This document shows positions 26,801-37,399 of a stretch of DNA of 64,000 bases, one piece after another. Each line of letters opens with the position of its first letter. Within the stretch, counting starts at the first letter, position 1. The notes beneath the pieces are model-generated. The model was not told the DNA's origin and ran no database searches. It saw nothing but the letters and a program-made list of their open reading frames with translations. The stretch covers positions 186,001 through 250,000 of the forward strand of contig JAKCOZ010000059.1 of NCBI GenBank assembly GCA_022605955.1. Reading direction: 5' to 3'. The position numbers and the translations under genes are program-made. Origin of the DNA: Rallus limicola. Lineage: Eukaryota > Chordata > Aves > Gruiformes > Rallidae.

Positions 26801-29750
26801 TACATGACATATGTTTAGTTTTCTCTTTCTGATGAGGGCTCCAGATGATGCCAATGAATCTTCTTAAGACTGACTATAGGCACCTAAGTCTGGATGATTT
26901 TAAGATCTGTAGCAGCAGAGCAGATAGATTACAGTGGTAATACTAAACGGAAAAAAAAAAGAATGTTGTTTTGGACAAGGTAAAGATGGAGGACTGACTG
27001 CACCTGCTTACCACACAGATGCTGTGCCAAGGACAAGCTCAGAACTGATATCAGGAACTTGCAGCACAATGACACACATAAGATTAATGTCTCACAGATT
27101 GCTAAAATAAACCAGTGTGACTGTACAGCACCACATTTGACATGAAAGAGCGCGGCACAGCTTTATGCAGATTGCACTATGATAAGGTTGCTAGCAATCA
27201 GCGCCTTTCAAAACAGTGGGCTGAGCAAAATGGAGACTTCACCCTGTATTCTGAAAATTAGGAGTTTGTAGGCCATGTAAAACTAGTTCTGGGTTTGAAA
27301 CCACTTTGGAAGTTACTGGTGTTCAGCTTGCTTTTTTGAGGGTAGCATGCACAGCTGCTTTATAAAGAGCCTTTCTGGGTACATGATGTCTTTGAAAATC
27401 AGATTCTTCCCCCTACACAAGTTATCCTTTGCTAATAGTCGAGCAGGCCATTGTGGGGTTTTGGTTTCATTCACTGGTGATAGCACCACAGAATATTTAG
27501 TGTATTAGTGGATTTAATGTTCTGCTTAATGCCAGAAAGAAGGGTGGAGGATCTGGGGCCCTCTTGAAACTGCTAGTGTTCCCTGGATAAAGATCTTCAT
27601 CCATTACCGCATGGGTTTACCTGTAAATTTCAGAATACCAAGCTTTGTAGCTATTCTACAAGGGCGCCAGGTTGCAGAAAAAATATTTACTTTCTGTCTT
27701 ATAGTAGCATATTTGCTTTCCTAATTCTCTGCCAAATAACTAAGGAAAGTAAATCTAATGACTAAGTAATCTCTCACATTGAATTATGTTTTAGATTTCT
27801 TATCAGCTTCTATTGTACAAGTATAATCTGATTTATGGGAGAAGAACTGGCATCAAGTGTACCTTCTTTTGAAAATCTGGGCAAAAGATAATTATAAACT
27901 TTTTCTACCTTTTCAGCCATTATAAGCTGTGTTTTGCTCATGCCACATTTTCCTAAACAGAGATATTGCGTAGCCAGTGGGGCTTTACTGACTTCTGTGC
28001 TTAACACAGAAGAAGCTGTTTTAGGTGAAAGAAATACTGCAAGTCTGCAAAGATTTTTTATCATATTGTTCATGTATCTACATTGCAGGTACAGGTGTGG
28101 GGAGGGTGTGTATGAACAGTGACACCCCAGGATATTCTTAACCATTACAACTGTTGCAGAGTTGCCTAGAAACTGAATCTATATGAGATTGTGTTTCAGT
28201 AAGGTAGATTCTCAAGAACCTGGGCGGTTAGTAGTTTCAAAATATTACTTCCCAAAATCCGGATCCAGTATATTCCATCTTATCGTACAACCACACAAAT
28301 TCCTTAGAAGTTGGCTGCCTGTCAGAAGCAGAATTACCCGTGTCTTGAGTGTGCTGAATTGCCTGGTATCTGAACTATTCTCAGACCTCAGAAGGATTCA
28401 GAAACAACGTATTCTACCTACTGGGTACTAATTCACATTTTACACACTTAACAGCAGTTCTTTTCATCTGCCTCCTTTGGACAACACAAGCAAACGGTTT
28501 CAACTGGTGGGATTAGAGGTTTTGTAAAGTGACAAGACCTGTATTCATAAGCTTTGTTGCATATCATGTAGAGGGAGGACATGAAGATAGTTTATAACAT
28601 ACATTTATTGAGTCTTAAGATACTTGCTAAAAAGGACACTGTTACTGCCTCAGTTGGCTGCTTTGTTTTGGTTTTGTGAGTTAGGACAGGCTTGCTGTTG
28701 TGAAGGGATGTGGATTTAAGTGACTAAGTTACTTCTAAAATGGAATCCTAGACATATCTTCTCCTTTGGTATCCTCTCTTGTCTAAGTATCAACTGGCTG
28801 ACCTAATTACCTCTGTATTTTTTGAACGAGGAGCCTAAAGATGTTAGCTTGCAGCTGTGAATTTTGCTGAGTGACAAGATACTGTAGTTAGGGATCACAC
28901 CAAAACTTAAGTAGCTTTAGTAAAATGCAAATGAAAAGTAAAAAATATTCTATTCATAGGAGACCAGAGAGTGAATTGCTTACACAGAGAAAAGCTGTGA
29001 AGCACGGGTATTTCATTCTTACAGGTGTGAAGTACTCATGGGTTAGCTTGCTGTGGTTCATAGCAAACCTCAGCTAGGATCAAACATAAATGCCCTTACA
29101 GCAGAAGGCATCAGATCCAGCATATGCTGATTACTCTCAAGATGCCCATCTTCATTTCCAGGAAACTGGAGGACCAAAAAATTTGCTTTTTTTTTTACTT
29201 GAAAGTGTTGTCTATTTGAGGGTTTTGTGCCTGTATACAGATTTTACAGGATCCATCTCTGACCAAGTGAGGATTAACTGTACTCTGCATGCAAAAGAGC
29301 CAAGATACTCACAGAAACATCAAGTTTACATACAGCTAGAAAATCATATACAGAGATGGGAAGCAAAATTTAGAGTTCTGATTAACAGGTCATACTATAT
29401 GGAAGGTAATGTGGTTCCCTAATTAACAAGAGCACCTTTCTGTCTACAACAGTCACTGCTGAACTGTTTGCTTCTACAAAAGCCATTTTTGCTTTTTTTT
29501 AAACAAGAAAAAAAGCAACAATATTACTGAGGAGAAAGTTTCTTTAGATTTTTATACTTTTTTTATACATCTACAAATCTGGAGTTACCTGTTCTAAACT
29601 GTTTTTTCCACCAACTTTACAGGAAGAGAAGGCTAAAAGAATTTCTCAACCCTTAAATCTGTTCTCAGTATTTGCATAACATCTGTAAGCAAAACTAAAA
29701 GGGCTCATTCATGTGCTTATCCAGTCTCTGCTTCAGTGGTGTCATTTAAC
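23874..29750. other. Intergenic DNA, nothing recognised
   Basis: No coding exon with domain support was found. The frames at 27810-28145 (minus strand, 111 codons) and 29090-29422 (plus strand, 110 codons) have no recognised motif and no convincing splice context. Confidence 0.5.
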
Positions 29751-29761
29751 ACACAAAACAC

Positions 29762-29769
29762 TATATAAA
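29762..29769 (+). promoter_or_regulatory. TATA box of the SP-A-like gene
   Basis: TATATAAA is followed about 30 bases later by a short putative leader exon with a strong donor (GGAAGG|GTAAGT). The next recognised element on this strand is the SP-A-like signal-peptide exon at 31915. Mammalian SP-A genes also have TATA-type promoters and small untranslated first exons, so the assignment fits. The start of transcription is inferred only from the distance to the TATA box. Confidence 0.6.
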
Positions 29770-29791
29770 GGGGACCTGTACAAACTGCTTT

Positions 29792-29815
29792 TTCATTTCA
29801 CTTTGAAGCGGAAGG
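29792..29815 (+). other. SFTPA1: Putative untranslated leader exon of the SP-A-like gene
   Basis: This exon is inferred from the TATA box about 25-30 bases upstream and a consensus donor, GGAAGG|GTAAGTG, at 29816. It has no ATG and would splice to the acceptor at 31913-31914 (TTTTCTTACAG). The 5' end is approximate, to within several bases. Confidence 0.5.
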
Positions 29816-30640
29816 GTAAGTGCAATTTCCTTCTAATAAATAGCAAGAAACTTCAGCTAGAAGGCAAACCTGTTTCTTTTTATATCTGCATTCATATTTA
29901 CATTTTAAAATTTCATTTTCCTTTCTTAGTAATTATTTTTTTACTTTGCTTACATTAGCAATTGAAGTAGATGAGGAGATGCCTGAAGGACAACAGATTG
30001 TACTGACTGATGAAGGTCATTAAAATTGGATTAAAACTGAAGAGCTGTTTTTTTCCATTTTGCTATACAACTCATCAGGACTCTGACTCTGCATCATAAT
30101 CCAATTATGAGCTGGATGCAGTAGTCCATTCAAATGCAATTCCCTGAATGATCAGCACCAGATGAAGAGTACCTGTTGTAATTGCATTTCCTTATCTCAG
30201 GGACATAAGTATTCCTAGCCACCTAAGGTAGTTTTCTGTTAGAGACTTTAATAGTCCTCTGAGTTGTTAGCCACCATTGTCAGAGGGGTCTGCTAGCCTT
30301 CAAGTTACTAAAGGGTAAACAACTTGACACGCTTTAGGTTTAATACAGAAACTACAACAGTGATTTTAATTCAGCCCATGTGTTCTCAGGCAGATTTGAA
30401 ATTTCCACTTGTTAAAGTGAAATTCTTGACCATGAGGAACAGACTGATACCTCAACAGATTCTATATGCAGCAAAATGCATATTCTTATGTTCAAGAGTA
30501 TGTCCCACTGAATTAATTTTGATGATACATTCCTCTAGAAAAACAAATTAACTTTGCACTTACAATAATTGGTATTGATGCAGATTTAAAATAATGTTAA
30601 AAGCCTTCTGCAATGAAGTCAGTCTAGAAGATATAAACAT

Positions 30641-30705
30641 AGTGTATGATTTAATAAGTGTGTGCATTAGTATATACATTTAATAAGTGGCTATAATCAT
30701 ACACT
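30641..30705. repeat. Inverted repeat enclosing a direct repeat
   Basis: AGTGTATGATT at 30641-30651 is exactly reversed as AATCATACACT at 30695-30705. Inside the loop TTTAATAAGTG occurs twice (about 30650 and 30679). The structure lies about 1.2 kb upstream of the SP-A-like coding exon, within its first intron under the model given here. No function is evident. Confidence 0.6.
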
Positions 30706-31914
30706 GATATTTTTTATTCTGCTTGCTGCATATGCTTTGAAACAAATGCCTGGCCTTAAAGTTGGCAAATCCAGGTGTTAATTAACCTTATAGTCATCAA
30801 GTCAACTAAGACTATATTCTAAATCCAGCTCCACTTACAGTTGAGAACATACATTAAGTATGAAAGCTTCTAAGAGCATGTAATACCTGATCATCTCAAA
30901 TTTGTGCCAGAAGTAAAGCATGGGTATTACAGTTACATGTTTTGTACAAGAGTCAACCCATTAAGGTCATCTTATTAGAAAGGGATTCTATCCCCATTCT
31001 GGCATCTTGAACCTTTCTTTACCTCTCCTTATTTTAACTGAATGGTGTCAGTAACTGGCTATCTCCATGCCATAGCATCTGATAATCCATCAGTTCAGAT
31101 TTTATAATCACACAGTGTTACCAATGCTGCGTACCTACCAACTGCGTTGTAAACCCCTGATCTATAGCTTCAGAGTGCTTTTTAGTCATGATATTGTGCC
31201 ACGAAGATCATAGCCCCACTTAATGATATATATGAAAGGCTAAAATAAGATGAATAGGCCTATTGCCAACCAGCAAAAATGTATTTTCTACAAGACTAAC
31301 TCTGACATATTCAAGCTTCTAGAATTTTTTTTCAAAACAAGATAGGAATGTCAATTGAGCTATAAAAGTTTGCCCATGTCTAAAGCACACTCTCAGGATG
31401 CTTATTTCAAATAAATGTGCCTAAACAGTATTTTGCTTAAAGAGCTTGCTAACTAGCTCCGAACCATCACAACCACTGTAACAGATTGTGCCTTTCAGGC
31501 CAGTAGCATATGCATCTATGTTTCATTGAGTGATTATAGCCCTTACAGACAACCAGTGGCTTAAGTGTGATCAGTTACATCTGAGCCCATCATTTTTCAA
31601 GGATTAATCCAACAAGCAGCCAGTGATAGCAAAAGGGGTGATTTGTCTTTGCTACTCCTAAATGTGTAGCTGTCATTCTGTAATGAGCATACCAATCGCT
31701 ATCGGTCTAGAAACTAGCTGTTGTGTAAACTATGAAATGGCAGCAAAATAAATCTGGGATCTCTCTTATACCTAAACTATAAACTAATAAAGAACGAATG
31801 CAGGTTTCAGGAAGGGATAGAGGAAGGGGGGAAAGAAAAACTGTTCAATTCTATAAACCAATGCCTACAATTTGTTACAGAATCGTTGACTGAAAAATGT
31901 GGGTTTTCTTACAG

Positions 31915-32080
31915 CTGACCAGAGCAGTCATGTTCTCTTACTTGTCCTACGTGCTTACAGCAGTAGCTGCTTTGCTAGTGACTTGCCATGCAAAGTGTAT
32001 ATGTCCAGGAATTGCTGGGCTACCTGGTAACTCTCAACTGCCTGGAATAGCTGGTCTGAAAGAACAGCAACGTTTATGGG
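31915..32080 (+). CDS. SFTPA1: SP-A-like exon: signal peptide and short collagen start
   Basis: The acceptor is TTTTCTTACAG at 31914. The start ATG at 31930 is preferred, giving MFSYLSYVLTAVAALLVTC as the signal peptide, because an ATG at 31897 lies upstream of the acceptor and would need retained intron. After the predicted cleavage at CHA come KCIC and PGIAGLPG. The triplets then run GIA, GLP, GNS, QLP, GIA, GLK, EQQ, RLW, so three of the eight lack Gly. The exon ends TGGG|GTAAGC in phase 1. The intron immediately after the donor contains a T17 run. Confidence 0.75.
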
Positions 32081-34117
32081 GTAAGCTTCCTTTTTTTTTT
32101 TTTTTTTAACAAATCCTGGTCATGAAGGCTGCATGCATGAAAACAGTTAACACAAAAGAACATGTGTCCTTGAGGAAGCAGAGGAGGGAAAACTGAATGG
32201 AGGAAATGATCAGTTTAATATTATTTTTTTCCCTGAAAAACAGGCCTCCTCTGTCTTCTGGGAGAACCAGGGAATTGAACAGGTTATCAAGACTTAAACA
32301 TATATGTTTAAGACTGTAATAGATATAAATCTATCTTTGTAGTGATTTTCTGTTGACATTCCAAAAAGAATTGCAGAAAATTTTTCTGTCTGTTAAGTAT
32401 GAAGAAAATGTTTTTCCAGTATTTACAGGTGTAATTAATAGGCTTCTGGCATGTTTCTCTATAGTATTCAAAGATGGTACATGCAAAAGTAGTCTGGTAA
32501 GGAACACACTTTACCCTTTTTTCTGCATCTGGGACCTTTGTTAACCATGGAAATTTGTATCAATATCTACCTTTACAGTGAGTTTCCTCTTTAGTTAGCA
32601 GTGCTGGGTGGACTATTTCACATAATCTGTGCAGAAACCCTCCTATACCAGCGCTTAGTTTCCATGAACATAAGATCCCACTGTAGAAAGCATCCACCCA
32701 GCAAGTTAAAAGAAAATGGTGTGAAGCACAGGACCTGTTCTATCACCAAAATCTCTCTTGTGTCTGTTCACTACCAGTTATTAGAATGAAACAAATTCTC
32801 TTTGCCAAGCTACCTGCACATGACAAACATAAGGCTTCGACCAAGAAAAACTAATTTTCTAGTGTGCAGAGGGGAATTACCAGCTTTTCAGAGGGTTGAA
32901 GGAGGTTTTCTCTTTGCTTGAATGACCATATGAAAAAATACTGGGAAAATAATTATTTTATATCAGATGATGTTCAAATAACCACAGTGTGTGCTAATTA
33001 GTTTTATCCAAGAAATTGTTCTCATCAGCAAAGCCTAGCTTTACTTGATCATATACCTTTTTTTTTTTTTTAATCTGTTTAGGTCTGCCTTATTCTCTTC
33101 ACCCTGAAGTCTACAATGAATTACAAGATTTGAAATATCGAGTTTCCCGACTTGAAAACGGTAATTTTTTTTTTCCATTTTTACTTTTTCAACTCAATCA
33201 GGGAAGAGATCACAATTGAAATTTGTACTGCATCCCAAAAGTCATTTTTTTCATCAGAAACAGGGAAGATGGGGACTTATTTTGCCTGGAGAAACACTTC
33301 TTGCAGCAACACTAATGAACATTTTAAAATTTGATTTATCAAAAAAAAAAAATCCAGCTGAAGTTGCACTTTCCACAGAGATTCATGGGAGCTCCTTAGC
33401 TTTGTACCATGTTGCTAGCATTTTTATCTATCAGATTGTTGAAGGTGGTAAATTCACAGAAACTATAATTTATTTCACTTGCTCAAATTTGAAGCAAATT
33501 CATCCTCTTTAGGGACTACACACAATATAAAAGGGCTGAGAACATGCAGCATAACAATACACGTAGCAAACAACTAAGTTGGTAAAATTTTGAAGATCTA
33601 TATTCTTGTTCATCCGTTAGTCTCATTCTTGGCCTTCTATTCCCTCCTCTTATCTCTCTTGATTTCTTCTGTTGCTTTCTCATCAATAAGCCAAAGGAAA
33701 TTAAAAAAAGTCAACTAGTTTTTTTCTTTTTATGTTCTAGCGCTTGCTTTGACTGGGAAAATAAAAGTAATAGGAGAAAAAATACTTGCCAGCAGTGGGA
33801 AGAATGTTGATTTTGCATCTGCAGTACAATCCTGTGAAGACGCTGGAGGAACTCTTGCAGCTCCCAGAAATAAGGAGGAGAATGAAGCTATTTTGGGTAT
33901 TGTGAAAGAGTACAACCAATATGCTTATTTGGGTATTAAAGAGGGTGAGACTGCAGGCCAGTTTCTGTATCTAACTGGCACTCCTCTGAATTATACCAAC
34001 TGGCACAAATATGAGCCAAATGGCAAAGGGACAGAAAAATGCGTAGAGATGTACACTGATGGGAGCTGGAATGACAAAAATTGCAAGGAGTATCGCCTCT
34101 CAGTCTGTGAATTTTAA
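31930..34117 (+). CDS. SFTPA1: Surfactant protein A-like collectin (gene span, coding part)
   Basis: This secreted Ca-dependent lectin is of the pulmonary SP-A type. The exons are 31915-32080 (start codon at 31930), optionally 32244-32282, then 33083-33160 and 33741-34117. All introns are in phase 1, as is usual for collectins. Skipping the 39-base exon gives about 201 residues: a signal peptide of roughly 25 residues ending in TCHA, an N-terminal CIC pair for interchain disulphides, about seven imperfect collagen triplets, a neck of about 25 residues and a CRD of about 120 residues. The CRD is complete. It has four cysteines, EPN, WND and the NYT sequon that is also present in mammalian SP-A. 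Odd points are an in-frame TGA in the 39-base exon and a collagen stalk that is much shorter and more interrupted than in mammalian SP-A. I favour SP-A over the related avian lung lectin because of the collagen remnant, but the two are hard to separate without alignments. Confidence 0.75.
32244..32282 (+). other. SFTPA1: 39-bp collagen exon with in-frame TGA
   Basis: An acceptor (CCTGAAAAACAG) and a possible donor (ACAG|GTTATC) bound 39 bases, or 13 codons, in phase 1 at both ends. In the frame set by the preceding exon it reads GLL, CLL, GEP, GN and then TGA at 32276-32278. The GEPGN string and the phase argue that this is a true ancestral collagen exon. TGA in the Y position could have arisen from CGA by CpG decay. 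Because the exon length is a multiple of three, skipping it keeps the frame. Including it would truncate the protein before the neck and CRD. Confidence 0.5.
33083..33160 (+). CDS. SFTPA1: SP-A-like neck exon (coiled coil)
   Basis: A long T tract and TCTGTTTAG acceptor precede 78 bases in phase 1, ending AACG|GTAATT. The peptide starts GLPYSLHPEV and continues YNELQDLKYRVSRLEN. Hydrophobic residues are at heptad spacing (L, L, V, L), as in the trimerising neck of collectins. The exon is the same length as the neck exon of the neighbouring lectin pseudogene at 42994-43071, which supports a duplication origin for the two genes. Confidence 0.8.
33741..34117 (+). CDS. SFTPA1: SP-A-like C-type lectin domain exon
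   Basis: The acceptor TTTTATGTTCTAG is at 33740, and the frame is open to TAA 34115-34117. The CRD has SCEDAGGTLAAPRN with the first Cys, YAYLGIKEG, LNYTNWHKYEPNGKG with a glycosylation sequon and the EPN sugar/Ca motif, KCVEMYTDG, SWNDKNC, and the terminal SVCEF. All four conserved cysteines and the WND Ca ligands are present. EPN is the mannose-type motif; human SP-A has EPA or EPR at this site, so the sugar preference may differ. This is the best coding signal in the window. Confidence 0.92.
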
Positions 34118-34254
34118 ACAGCCTTTCGTTCACCTCAGAGAATGGAGGCATGTCTCAGGTTTATGCAATTTCCACAATCATTCTATGTCAGAAAATCTAA
34201 AATTAATCATATTACAGTAATTTTCTTATCCTTAAAATGTCAAATGTGATAGTG

Positions 34255-34269
34255 ATTAAATTAATTAAA
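34255..34269 (+). terminator. Candidate poly-A signals of the SP-A-like gene
   Basis: Two ATTAAA hexamers lie at 34255 and 34264, about 140 bases after the stop codon. ATTAAA is the most common variant of the AATAAA signal. No canonical AATAAA lies nearer. A longer 3' UTR is possible. Confidence 0.35.
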
Positions 34270-34279
34270 ATGAGCCTAA

Positions 34280-36930
34280 TCTCATGTGTTTATCTCTTTT
34301 GGAGGGTTGGGAATAACTGAGCATTCTTTGTGGCAGTCTGGCTCTGTGTACTATGCCTTTGTGAAGGCAAGAAGAAAGTTCCAGATGTGACTTGGGATAT
34401 TGGAAAAGTCTGAAGTAAAAATTGCTCATAGCTTCTTAGTAGAAACATTTCCAAGTGTTTAATAGTTTGTGCTTTAAGAAAAATCAACAGAGGCTGACTT
34501 CACTGGAGCAATCCATGGTCTCAGGTTTTGTACATCTCAATTACAGCACTTGCATTTTGTAATTTTGCAGCACATGATTCATAGAAATACACATTCATAC
34601 ACATAGAAATTTGTGTAAAATACTGAAGATTATATTTTTGTTGCTAAAATATTACATTCCCTCATAAAGCAATGACTGTTGCAACATTAAGCAGCCACCT
34701 GTCTTCTCCCAAACCACTGAACCATCACATACTATTCTGGGGGAGCAGGTAAGATTGCAAGTTTAATCAGTTCAAACACAAGCTATTTGTCTGCTGATGT
34801 TATGCAAAGCAAGCATGCAGTCAGACCATGACTCAAATCTGCTGGGATCAAGAGACACCTTTGCACAAAATATGATCACCTCTACTCAGTTTGTTGAGCT
34901 CCTCTTGTGCACCAGCTACCCAAAATACCAAGAGTAGCAAATTTTCACACACTTACCTTGCAGTGAGGAAGTCCTGAGCTCATCCATTATCATTTCAACA
35001 TCACCTGAGGGGCAAAAAAGGAAACACTGCAGTTAAACTAAATGCATAAACACTTACTTTCTCCCACCACCCCACATCTGACCCTGCACAGGGAGCCTGT
35101 AGGAACCTGAACTTGAATCTGTGCCATGATGTCCCTTGACCCTAGCCTGCATCGAGGAAGAGATGGGATCTACTCACAGGGTCATTTCAAGCCTATTGAA
35201 GTAGGAAAGCTTTGGCGTCTTCAGATGCAGGAGAGAGGGGGACACTTTTAGCAGCAGCAGCAGATTCATGTCCAGCATTGCATACAGTCTTCCTGCTGAT
35301 CTGAGAACCAATAGGAACTTCAAAATGGGAAAAGTACATCCAGTACCTTGCTGGGTAGATTGCAGTGTAAATCTGCTTTACAAAATAGCTTCCTTTGAGA
35401 GCTACAACCATGACACCAGTTCAGCAAAAAAATTGAAACAGAAAAGGAACAGATCATGCCATGACAAAAATTCTGACTCTCAGCTTATTTTGAGAAAAGA
35501 TAAGGCCACACTAATGCCATTTAATATTCTCGAGCTTAGCTCTCACCAGCTGCACTAAATCTGCTAAAAAAAAGAAAGAGTTGAAGATTTACTTAAAGCT
35601 ACCTCTACTTTTAGCATTTTAACTATTGGAACTTTTGAGTAAGCCTTGTTAGCTATTTTTGAATCTTTAAACTGGACAGACTCTTTATTCAATCAAGATG
35701 ATTAGATGGCATAAGGCATCATGTTGAAGGAGGACAGAAAGACCCCAAAACTTACCACTCTACTAATATAATCTCTTATATTCTGAAACCAATTCACATA
35801 TTCTCCAGCTGGGTCTCGAGTATTCTATTCCTTTAGTTAATCAACAATTTATTTCCACCTCATTTGCATTTACAAAATGATTACACAAATATTTTAAAAT
35901 CCTTGATCTGTAGAATTTTACAAAAGGTTTAACACAATATATCACATCTCTCTAAACCAGTTTGGACTAGGACATTTGAGTGCTTTTTATCCAGTTGAGA
36001 AAAACAAGATTTTTTAAAGTTTTCAGTCATAAACAAAACACCTAGGCCAGGTCTGAGTCCCAGTTTCTTTCTGCTTAAACTATTATTACTAGGGAAAAGA
36101 AACAAACACAAAACAAACCCCAAAGAAATCAGGAATACACATGCTACCTGAAAATAAAAATACCTCAGATGTGGTCAAAGAGCTGCTAAGTAGCCTTTCC
36201 TCTCTGTGGTTCCCACTGAGACCTGCAACATTTGAGGTAATTGAAATGTTACAATAAATAAAATCACTCTTCTGTTATTTTCGTAAAGCATCTCCATATA
36301 ATGTCAAGCTCCGCTCTTCTCTTGCTATGCTCTAGCCTTCCCCTTACACCATTGCAAAGCAGCCCTCTTTGTGCTGTGTCCAAGGGCTGCCAGTATCATA
36401 TAAACTGAATCACCCCTTTCCTGCCTCCTTCATAGAAAACAGTGTCCACATTCTTTTGTATGGACTTGTATCTTCTAACTTTAATGAACTTCAGAGAAGC
36501 AAAAAAGAAAGTACTGTAGTGTCAACCATCATTGATGGGAAAAAAAAAATCCCAATTTTCTATATATTTGGAAGATGTTTTTATCTCATGGATTGCTAAG
36601 TGGTAATTAAAAACCTGGTGAAGGTACATACTCAATAGAAGCTACTTGGTAGCTCTTTGCTACCAAGAACAACAGAAAAGTAGGCAGAAATCATTATTTT
36701 GTTCATTAATATGTGGGGTTGTTTGTGTGTGTGTGTGTGTATAATCCTATCAATTTAAACCCTCAAATTCTTTTTAAAGCACTTACTTATAAGCATTTTA
36801 GTCTTTTTTTTTTAGTGAAAGATCAAAATTTGGCATTTATGTATTAATGGAATTATTTTTTGAGACACCACAGAGTGTTCAGGTTCAATAATAATAATTT
36901 TTTTTCTGTTACATTATTCTCAGTACAGGC
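34280..36930. other. Intergenic DNA, nothing recognised
   Basis: No exon is supported on either strand. A (TG)n run of 17 bases lies at 36724-36740, and an AATAATAATAA stretch follows just before the CR1 copy. Confidence 0.5.
36724..36740. repeat. (TG)n microsatellite
   Basis: About 8.5 TG units, shortly before the long CR1 fragment. It is short but perfect. Confidence 0.8.
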
Positions 36931-36944
36931 AAGACAGAGCTGTT

Positions 36945-37395
36945 GGATCAACTCCAGAGGGGGGATGGGGATGAGAGAAGAAGAGATCATGGAGGCTGGA
37001 GCACCTCTCCTGTGAAGACAGGCTGAAGAGTTGGGCTTGTTCAGCCTGGAGAAGAGAAGGCTCCAGGGTGACCTAATTACAGCTTACCAATATTTAAAGG
37101 CGTCAGTCCTACAGGAAAGTGAGGAAGGGGCTGCTCATCAGCAGTACTGATAGGACAAAGGGTAATAGCTTCAAGCTAAAAGAGAGTAGGTTTAGATTAC
37201 ACATTAGGAAGAATTCTCTACTCTGAGGGTGGTGAGGTCCCCCAGAGAGTTTGTGGAAGCCCCCTCCCTGGCAGTGTTCAAGGCCAGGCTGGATGGGGCT
37301 TTGGACAACCTGGGCTAGTGGACGGTATCCCTGCCCATGGCATGGGGGTTGAAAGATCTTTGAGGTCCCTTCCAACCCAAATCAGTTTGGTATTA
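36945..37395 (+). mobile_element. CR1 retroposon 3' region, about 450 bp
   Basis: This is the longest CR1 fragment in the window. It contains GGCTGGAGCACCTCTCCTG, TTCAGCCTGGAGAAGAGAAG, TTAGGAAGAATTCTCTACTC, GGCCAGGCTGGATGGGGC and GAGGTCCCTTCCAACCCAAA. It is forward oriented and ends near a degraded ATTCTATGATT-like tail. It covers CR1 3' sequence and leaves no usable reverse-transcriptase frame. The minus-strand frame at 37109-37375 is simply its complement. Confidence 0.9.
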
Positions 37396-37399
37396 TTAT

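Noticed and set aside
31897..31929. Upstream in-frame ATG giving an N-terminal extension MWVFLQLTRAV to the SP-A-like protein
   Set aside because: It lies upstream of the TTTTCTTACAG acceptor, so it is intronic if the leader exon at 29792-29815 is used. The ATG at 31930 gives a normal signal peptide.
37109..37375. Minus-strand 88-codon open frame
   Set aside because: It is the complement of a CR1 3' fragment and not a gene.
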